Positions 5,059-9,434 of a stretch of 9,434 nt of DNA are shown piece by piece; position 1 is the stretch's first letter; every line of letters starts with the position of its first letter. The notes under the pieces are model-generated. The model did not search any database. It was not told the DNA's origin and saw nothing but the letters and a program-made list of their open reading frames with translations. This stretch comes from DATNIC01 sp035604635. Its GTDB lineage: Bacteria; Vulcanimicrobiota; Vulcanimicrobiia; Vulcanimicrobiales; Vulcanimicrobiaceae. The position numbers and the translations under genes are program-made. The stretch spans positions 1 through 9,434 of the forward strand of contig DATNIC010000175.1 in the NCBI GenBank assembly GCA_035604635.1. Reading direction: 5' to 3'.

Positions 5059-7409
5059 CAGCGCAGCATCCTACCTTCCATCCATTCGAAGAGAGCCTTT
5101 TGCGCCAGCGGGCGCGCGAGCCAAAATCCCTGGACGCAATGGCAACCGGCCTCGCGCAGCCACGCGGCTTGCGAGAGTTTTTCAATCCCCTCGGCGCGGG
5201 TCTCGGTCCCGATACTCCGGGCGAGCGATAGGATCGCGCGCGCGATCGCGGAGTCGCTTTGTTCGTCGGGCAAGCCCCGCACGAACGCTTTGTCGATCTT
5301 GATGATGTCGACGGGCAGATGCTTGAGCATCGACAGCGAAGAATGGCCGATCCCGAAATCGTCGAGCGCCACGCGCAGGCCTAAGCGGCGCAACTCGCCT
5401 AGGAGCAGGTTTGCGCCTTGGGGATCGCGCACCGCGAACGTCTCGGTCACTTCGAGCTCGATCGAGCGTGGATCGATACTCGCGCGGTCGATCGCGTCCC
5501 GGATCGTCCCGAGCAAGTGCGGGTCGCCAAGCTGACGCGCCGAGAGATTCACCGAGATGACGAGTGGGAGCCCGCGCTTCAAACACAACGCCGAGAAGTG
5601 CGCGGCTTGGCGCAAGACCCAGTTGCCGATCGTGAAGATCGCGTCGCTTTCTTCGGCTAATGTGATGAACTCGTCGGGCATGACGAGGCCGCGCAGCGGA
5701 TGACGCCAGCGGACCAGGGCCTCGATCCCCGTGATCGTGTTGGAGTGCAAATCGATCCACGGTTGGAAATGCAGGACGAGCTCGTCGCGTTCGACGGCGC
5801 CTTGCAGCTCGCGGATAAACTGGCGCCGGCGGCTCAAGCGTTCGTCCAAATCACTCGAGAAAAAGCGCAGCTCGCTCTCGCCGTCGACCTTGGCCCGTTG
5901 CAGCGCCGCCGTTGCTGCGCTGACCAGGGCTTGAGCGGTGTGCCCATCGTCGGGGAAGATCGCCATGCCGAGGCTCGCCGTGACGGCGAACGTCGAAGCT
6001 CCGGTGAGGAAAGGCAGTTGGATCGCCGCGAGGACGTCACGTGCGAGCTTGTCGGCCTGTTCGGGTGACTCGAGGTTCGGGATGATGATCGTAAAAGAGT
6101 CGCCGGTCCCACGAAAGAGCTCCTGACCGGCGTGCATGACGCGGTTCAAGCGGCGGCCCAGCTCGGCAATGATCTCCTCGGCGGTGACGACCCCGACGTC
6201 ATCGATCGTCCGGCGGAAGCGGTCGAGATCGACGCTGATGATCGCGAATCGTTCGTCACTGTAGTGAGCGCGCCCAACCATTTCATCGAGCCGCTCGTGG
6301 AAGCGTTCCCGGTTCGGCAAGCCGGTGAGATGATCGTGGCTTTGCAGATACCGAATCTTCAACTCGTCGTCGCGCTGACGCAGCGCCGCCGAGAAAAACG
6401 AGACGAGGAGTTCGACGTAGGAAAGGTCGTCGGGTTCGATGCCGCGCTCAAGCGGCTTGGACGAGCCAAAGGCGAGGATGTAGTTGCGATTGACGACCGT
6501 GAACGGGGTTGCCGTAAACGCGCGCAAGCCGCTTTCCAACACGGCGGGAGTCAGCGAGTAGCGGTGGTCGAGGGCGAGATCGGCAGAGGCGAATGTCCGG
6601 CCCTTGGCGATCGCTTCGCGGCTCAGGGTGACGTCAAGAGGGTAGACGCGCCGGCGCCCTTCGAGCGAAGCGACGAAGTCGACTACCAAGATCTCGCTCT
6701 CGACGTGTCCGATCGCCCCCCACTCGAAACCAAGCGCGCGTGCTCCTTCCGATATAATCGCCTCTGCCTGCGCATCGAGATCGAATCCGCTCGTCACCGC
6801 AAGCGACCAGAGCATCCCGATGCGCCCTTCGCTGCGCCGCGCCCGATCGCGCTCGGAGAAGATCATGGTGCGCAAGCGGCTCGATTCGAGCGTGCTGAAG
6901 ACGAAGTCGATCACGCTGCCCAAGAACGAGAGCTCGTCCTCGGTGAACGCATCTGCGTCGGCCGCTGATATGCCGACGGCACCCATCATGTCGTCGAGGT
7001 GAAACGGGAATGCCGCGTAGGCATTCGTCGGATCGTTAGCGCGGGAGTCTCGCCACGGTTTGCGCGCGGGGTCTCTTCCTGCTATGACGACCGGATGACC
7101 GACGCGAATAGCCTGGCCCATCGCTCCGCCGCCCAGCGGAGTCGCGTCCCAACGCGCCAAGAACCTCGGCGTGAGCGCGTCGTCGATCGTGGTGCCGGCG
7201 ATGCATGCGACCGTGCCATCGGGCTGCGCCGACCCAACCCACAGCGCGTGAAAGGAGCGATCGCGTGCTAAGATCTCGCAGACCTTCGTCAAAACGCTCT
7301 TTTCGTCGTCATAGATTTGAAGCGCGTCCTGGATGTCATAAAGAGCACGCAACCGCAGCGCGTCGGTGGGCGTTCGCACGTTGGGCACGACGGCGCGCTC
7401 GGCTTGCAT
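5058..7409 (-). CDS. GAF-GAF-GGDEF(degenerate)-EAL c-di-GMP phosphodiesterase
   Basis: This 783-residue cytoplasmic signalling protein has no transmembrane segments. Two GAF-like sensor domains (about 20-175 and 195-345) are followed by a GGDEF domain (about 350-515) and an EAL domain (about 525-780). The GGDEF domain keeps DHLTGLPNR (359-367), but its active-site loop reads TGDSF (435-439) instead of GGDEF. The RxxD inhibitory site is HAGQ (426-429), so cyclase activity is unlikely. The EAL domain has the residues expected for hydrolysis: E563 (EAL), N621, E653 (EVTE), D683-D684 (DDFG), K704, E740 (EGIE) and Q760 (QGF). It should therefore degrade c-di-GMP, perhaps tuned by GTP or GAF ligands. 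The ATG at 7409 is preceded by a pyrimidine-rich stretch without a Shine-Dalgarno sequence. A TCTAAT box at 7421-7426 (minus sense) lies 11 bases upstream and might drive a near-leaderless transcript. The stop overlaps the lyase start. Confidence 0.95.
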   Translation of the reverse strand: MQAERAVVPNVRTPTDALRLRALYDIQDALQIYDDEKSVLTKVCEILARDRSFHALWVGSAQPDGTVACIAGTTIDDALTPRFLARWDATPLGGGAMGQAIRVGHPVVIAGRDPARKPWRDSRANDPTNAYAAFPFHLDDMMGAVGISAADADAFTEDELSFLGSVIDFVFSTLESSRLRTMIFSERDRARRSEGRIGMLWSLAVTSGFDLDAQAEAIISEGARALGFEWGAIGHVESEILVVDFVASLEGRRRVYPLDVTLSREAIAKGRTFASADLALDHRYSLTPAVLESGLRAFTATPFTVVNRNYILAFGSSKPLERGIEPDDLSYVELLVSFFSAALRQRDDELKIRYLQSHDHLTGLPNRERFHERLDEMVGRAHYSDERFAIISVDLDRFRRTIDDVGVVTAEEIIAELGRRLNRVMHAGQELFRGTGDSFTIIIPNLESPEQADKLARDVLAAIQLPFLTGASTFAVTASLGMAIFPDDGHTAQALVSAATAALQRAKVDGESELRFFSSDLDERLSRRRQFIRELQGAVERDELVLHFQPWIDLHSNTITGIEALVRWRHPLRGLVMPDEFITLAEESDAIFTIGNWVLRQAAHFSALCLKRGLPLVISVNLSARQLGDPHLLGTIRDAIDRASIDPRSIELEVTETFAVRDPQGANLLLGELRRLGLRVALDDFGIGHSSLSMLKHLPVDIIKIDKAFVRGLPDEQSDSAIARAILSLARSIGTETRAEGIEKLSQAAWLREAGCHCVQGFWLARPLAQKALFEWMEGRMLR

Positions 7410-7506
7410 AGGAAGAGAGGATTAGACGGACCCGACGGGGACCACCTCGGGCGCCCGGGTATATCACCTCAATAAAGAGAACGCGGCCACAGATGAGGGC
7501 CGACAT
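7410..7506. promoter_or_regulatory. Divergent promoter region between the EAL gene and the cob operon
   Basis: These 97 bases separate the divergently read EAL gene and cobC and must hold promoters for both. A perfect 10-bp palindrome, CGGGCGCCCG, lies at 7448-7457, next to TATATC (7460-7465), the best -10-like box for the plus strand, though no good -35 is spaced from it. The region is too short for a complete cobalamin riboswitch, and I see no B12-box-like element. The plus-strand end carries the Shine-Dalgarno-like GAGGG used by cobC. Confidence 0.4.
7495..7499 (+). promoter_or_regulatory. Shine-Dalgarno-like GAGGG deciding the cobC start
   Basis: GAGGG ends 7 bases before the ATT codon at 7507, which is ideal spacing. 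The overlapping ATG at 7493-7495 is in another frame and meets TGA after seven codons, so it cannot start cobC directly. Confidence 0.5.
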
Positions 7507-8115
7507 ATTCAACTGATCCTGGTCCGTCATGGCCAAACAGCCTGGAATGCATCGCGCCGCTTTCAAGGGCAGACGGACGTCCCACTCGACGAGGAGGGCC
7601 GTACACAAGCGCAGGCGCTAGCCGCATACCTCCGTGATGAACCGATCGTCCTCGCGGTCACGAGTGACCTCTCGCGCGCCCGTGAGACGGCGGAGACGAT
7701 CCTCGCGGGCCGCGACATCCCGCTGATCCTCGAGCCGCGCCTGCGCGAGATGCGCTTCGGCGCTTGGGAAGGCTTGGACTGGCCCCAGATCCGCGAACGT
7801 TATCCACATCTGCCGGAGGCGGGCTGGTCGAATCCGCGCGAGTACACGCCCGCGGGCGGTGAGTCGTTCGACGAAGTCCACGTGCGCGTCGCCGAGGCCC
7901 TCGTCGAGATTCGCGAACGGATCCTCCCTGGACAGCGGGCCCTGTTCGTGACCCACGCCGGAGTCTTACATTCGATGATCCACGTCCTGCGACCGAACGG
8001 CGTTCCGCCGTTGCGCTTCCGCTTTGAAACCGCGAGCATCACGCGCGTCCAGCTCGACGGAGACCGCGCCGAGCTCGCGAGCTTGAACGAACTGGCGGTC
8101 GGACAGCCGCGATGA
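7507..8115 (+). CDS. cobC: Histidine phosphatase, CobC-like α-ribazole phosphatase, apparent ATT start
   Basis: This protein of about 202 residues is a phosphoglycerate-mutase-like histidine phosphatase. With the first codon at 7507, LVRHGQT carries the phospho-accepting histidine H8. SRARET (56-61) carries a substrate-binding arginine, E81 precedes MRFGAWEG (82-89), and VTHAG carries the second catalytic histidine H150. Its place directly before cobT and cobS supports the CobC role, removing phosphate from α-ribazole-5'-phosphate or cobalamin phosphate in the lower-ligand branch of B12 synthesis. Its frame is open from 7426, yet contains no ATG, GTG, TTG or CTG before the RHG motif except a CTG at 7513. 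ATT at 7507 gives the expected N-terminus (initiator plus QLILVRHG) and sits 7 bases after GAGGG. A one-base sequence error linking the out-of-frame ATG at 7493 is the alternative. An in-frame ATG at 7750 would delete the active site. The stop overlaps the cobT start (ATGA). Confidence 0.88.
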   Translation: MQLILVRHGQTAWNASRRFQGQTDVPLDEEGRTQAQALAAYLRDEPIVLAVTSDLSRARETAETILAGRDIPLILEPRLREMRFGAWEGLDWPQIRERYPHLPEAGWSNPREYTPAGGESFDEVHVRVAEALVEIRERILPGQRALFVTHAGVLHSMIHVLRPNGVPPLRFRFETASITRVQLDGDRAELASLNELAVGQPR

Positions 8116-9179
8116 CGATTCCGTCCATCGTACCGGTCGATCGGGCCGTGGCGGACGAAGCGCGCCGGCGCATCGACCGTTTGACCAAACCACCCCGGAG
8201 CCTCGGGCGGATCGAAGACTTGGCCGTTCGTCTGACCGCGATCCGGGGCGCGCTCCCGACCGGCGGATATCCGCGGCGGACGATCATCATCGCCGCGGGC
8301 GACCACGGCGTCGTCGAAGACGGAGTCAGCGCCTACCCGCCCGAGGTGACCGCTCAGATGGTCGGGGGCTTCTTGGCAGGGCACGCAGCGATCAACGCGT
8401 TCGCGCGTGCGGTGGGAGCGGCGGTCTATGTCGCCGATCTCGGCGTCCGGTCTGCCGGCGGCGGCGGGCCGTTCTTCATCGACGCGAACGTTGGGCGAGG
8501 GACGCGCAATTTGGCTCGCGAGGCCGCTCTCGGCGACGACGACACGGTCAAGCGCGCCCTCGAGGCAGGCGGCAACGTCTTGCTCGAGGCTTTGCGACGC
8601 TCGCCATGCGACGTGCTCGCGCTCGGCGAAATGGGGATTGGGAACACGACCAGCGCTGCGGCGATCATCGCAGCGCTCACCGCGCGGCCGGTCCGTGAGG
8701 TCGTCGGACGCGGGACCGGGATCGATGACGAAGGCGTCGCGCGCAAGGTTGCCGCAATCGAGCGCGGGCTCGCGCGGTGCGCCGCGCGCGACTGGATCAC
8801 GGTCGCTCGCGAGGTCGGCGGCTACGAAATCGTCGGTCTGGCGGGGATGATCCTCGCAGCGAGTAGCCTGCGCCTACCGATCGTCCTCGATGGCGTCGTC
8901 GTCGGCGCGGCGGCGTTGCTTGCGCATGCGATCGCGCCGGCATCGATCGCCTACTGCATCGCGGCGCACCGTTCGCGCGAACCCGGGCACGCGGTTGCGC
9001 TCGCGCATTTGGAACTCGAACCACTCCTCGATCTTGATTTACGCCTCGGAGAAGCGAGCGGAGCAGCGCTGGCGCTCCCGCTCATCGAAGCTGCAGGCCG
9101 GATGATTTCGGAGATGCTGACGTTCGAGGAAGCGGGCGTGGCGACGAGTGAGGAGAGGCCGGTATCCGGGCGCTCGTAG
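8112..9179 (+). CDS. cobT: Nicotinate-nucleotide–dimethylbenzimidazole phosphoribosyltransferase
   Basis: This 355-residue, full-length CobT transfers phosphoribose from nicotinate mononucleotide to dimethylbenzimidazole or another lower-ligand base. The product is the α-ribazole phosphate used to complete cobalamin. Conserved segments run the full length: LTKPPRSLGRIEDLA (24-38), AAGDHGVVEDGVSAYP (61-76), GEMGIGNTTSAAA (172-184) with E173, VGRGTGIDDEG (198-208), GGYEIVGLAGM (236-246), LDGVVVGAAAL (259-269) and RLGEASGAALALPL (311-324). E314 corresponds to the catalytic Glu317 of the Salmonella enzyme, and E173 to Glu174. The ATG at 8112 overlaps the cobC stop as ATGA, which suggests coupled translation, since no strong Shine-Dalgarno is visible. 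The last 16 bases overlap the start of cobS. KPPGSLG of most family members reads KPPRSLG here, a minor difference. Confidence 0.97.
   Translation: MTIPSIVPVDRAVADEARRRIDRLTKPPRSLGRIEDLAVRLTAIRGALPTGGYPRRTIIIAAGDHGVVEDGVSAYPPEVTAQMVGGFLAGHAAINAFARAVGAAVYVADLGVRSAGGGGPFFIDANVGRGTRNLAREAALGDDDTVKRALEAGGNVLLEALRRSPCDVLALGEMGIGNTTSAAAIIAALTARPVREVVGRGTGIDDEGVARKVAAIERGLARCAARDWITVAREVGGYEIVGLAGMILAASSLRLPIVLDGVVVGAAALLAHAIAPASIAYCIAAHRSREPGHAVALAHLELEPLLDLDLRLGEASGAALALPLIEAAGRMISEMLTFEEAGVATSEERPVSGRS
9151..9158 (+). promoter_or_regulatory. Strong Shine-Dalgarno AGGAGAGG for cobS
   Basis: AGGAG at 9151-9155, within AGGAGAGG, lies inside the 3' end of cobT. It ends 8 bases before the ATC codon at 9164, and 5 bases before if the full element is counted. 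It is the best Shine-Dalgarno match found next to any gene start in the window, and it points at a position without a canonical start codon. Confidence 0.7.
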
Positions 9180-9434
9180 CAGCGTTCTCCTATTTTTCCA
9201 TCCTGCCCGTCGGGACGCGAGAACGGCCGCCCGAACCCGACGCGCTCGCGTGGCTGCCGGTGGTTGGGATCATCGTCGGCGGGCTTGCCGGCGGTGCCGG
9301 AACGCTGGCAGCGCACGTCGTGCCACACGTTCTCGCCGTAGCGATCGTCTTCGGTCTGTCGATCGTCCTAACCGGCGCGATCCACGTCGATGGGTTCTTG
9401 GACACGTGCGACGCCGTCTTTGCGCGCGTCCCGC
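9164..9434 (+). CDS. cobS: Adenosylcobinamide-GDP ribazoletransferase, 5' part, apparent ATC start
   Basis: The first 90 codons of CobS are present; the right edge cuts the gene. CobS is a polytopic membrane enzyme that joins adenosylcobinamide-GDP to α-ribazole to give cobalamin. The reading begins ALVAAFSYFSILPVG, followed by a hydrophobic glycine-rich span (about 31-45), a second one (about 55-68), and the family motif HVDGFLDTCDA (74-84) with H74, D76, D80 and D83. The frame opens after a TGA at 9149-9151, and no ATG, GTG or TTG precedes the conserved N-terminus. ATC at 9164 is where the initiator of typical CobS proteins (MRAL…) would stand, at ideal distance from AGGAG. The first 16 bases overlap cobT. 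A −1 frameshift out of cobT would also enter this frame, but I see no slippery heptamer. Confidence 0.88.
   Translation, partial: MRALVAAFSYFSILPVGTRERPPEPDALAWLPVVGIIVGGLAGGAGTLAAHVVPHVLAVAIVFGLSIVLTGAIHVDGFLDTCDAVFARVP

Noticed and set aside
6132..6968. 278-codon plus-strand open frame
   Set aside because: Antisense shadow of the GGDEF-EAL gene; no domain recognised.
7437..7465. A σ70 promoter for cobC using TATATC at 7460-7465
   Set aside because: The -35 position at proper spacing is G-rich and does not resemble TTGACA, so I noted it only as a weak candidate within the spacer.
7410..7506. Cobalamin riboswitch upstream of the cob operon
   Set aside because: The spacer is only 97 bases, too short for the full aptamer, and no B12-box-like sequence was seen.
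7750..8115. A 121-residue phosphatase starting at the internal ATG
   Set aside because: This start would remove the RHG catalytic histidine and the first 81 residues, which are clearly homologous to the family in the same open frame.
9120..9185. Programmed −1 frameshift making a CobT–CobS fusion
   Set aside because: The frames are compatible with it, but no X-XXY-YYZ slippery site is present and a strong Shine-Dalgarno supports separate initiation.
1..9434. CRISPR arrays, insertion sequences, integrases, prophage or toxin–antitoxin genes
   Set aside because: No regularly spaced repeats, transposase or integrase motifs, or small paired genes were found. The tRNA-Ser shows no duplicated 3' end that would mark an integrated element within the window.

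Overview
The window is a dense, GC-rich bacterial segment with seven complete protein genes, one gene cut by the right edge (cobS), a possible gene fragment at the left edge, and one tRNA. Overlapping stop/start codons, high GC in third codon positions and frequent GATCG-type words point to a high-GC soil or environmental bacterium. The phylum cannot be fixed from this sequence. An Eremiobacterota-like lineage or a proteobacterium would both be compatible, and this is only an impression.

Layout. Positions 1-122 hold an ambiguous reading frame. A tRNA-Ser(GGA) lies on the minus strand at 87-174, followed by a 134-base gap with two inverted repeats. At 309-1900 (minus) a core-MetE-type methyltransferase and a class II aldolase overlap by ATGA. 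At 1960-2982 (plus) lies a lone TRAP-type solute-binding protein, divergent from the MetE-like gene. Its stop codon interleaves in CTAG with the stop of a convergent gene. At 2979-7409 (minus) is a three-gene unit, in transcription order: a GAF-GAF-GGDEF-EAL c-di-GMP protein, a CitE/HpcH-type acyl-CoA lyase and a class III (CaiB-type) CoA-transferase. The first two genes share one base of a TGATG junction, and the second and third are 7 bases apart. From about 7507 to the right edge (plus) runs a cobalamin lower-ligand operon: a histidine phosphatase (CobC-like), CobT and the start of CobS.

How they may work together. The binding protein, CoA-transferase and CitE-type lyase look like parts of a route that captures an organic acid, activates it with CoA and cleaves it into smaller acyl units. 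The substrate cannot be read from the sequence. The MetE-like/aldolase pair may handle methyl or methylthio-sugar metabolism. The EAL protein, with an intact phosphodiesterase site and a degenerate cyclase motif, appears translationally coupled to the lyase, so c-di-GMP turnover may be tied to this catabolism. The cob genes form a separate divergent operon that finishes B12 assembly.

The most notable observation is in the cob operon. Neither cobC nor cobS has an in-frame ATG, GTG or TTG where the protein should begin. In both, an isoleucine codon (ATT, ATC) sits exactly at the expected initiator position, 7-8 bases after a Shine-Dalgarno-like sequence. This suggests non-canonical initiation, unless two independent sequence errors explain it.
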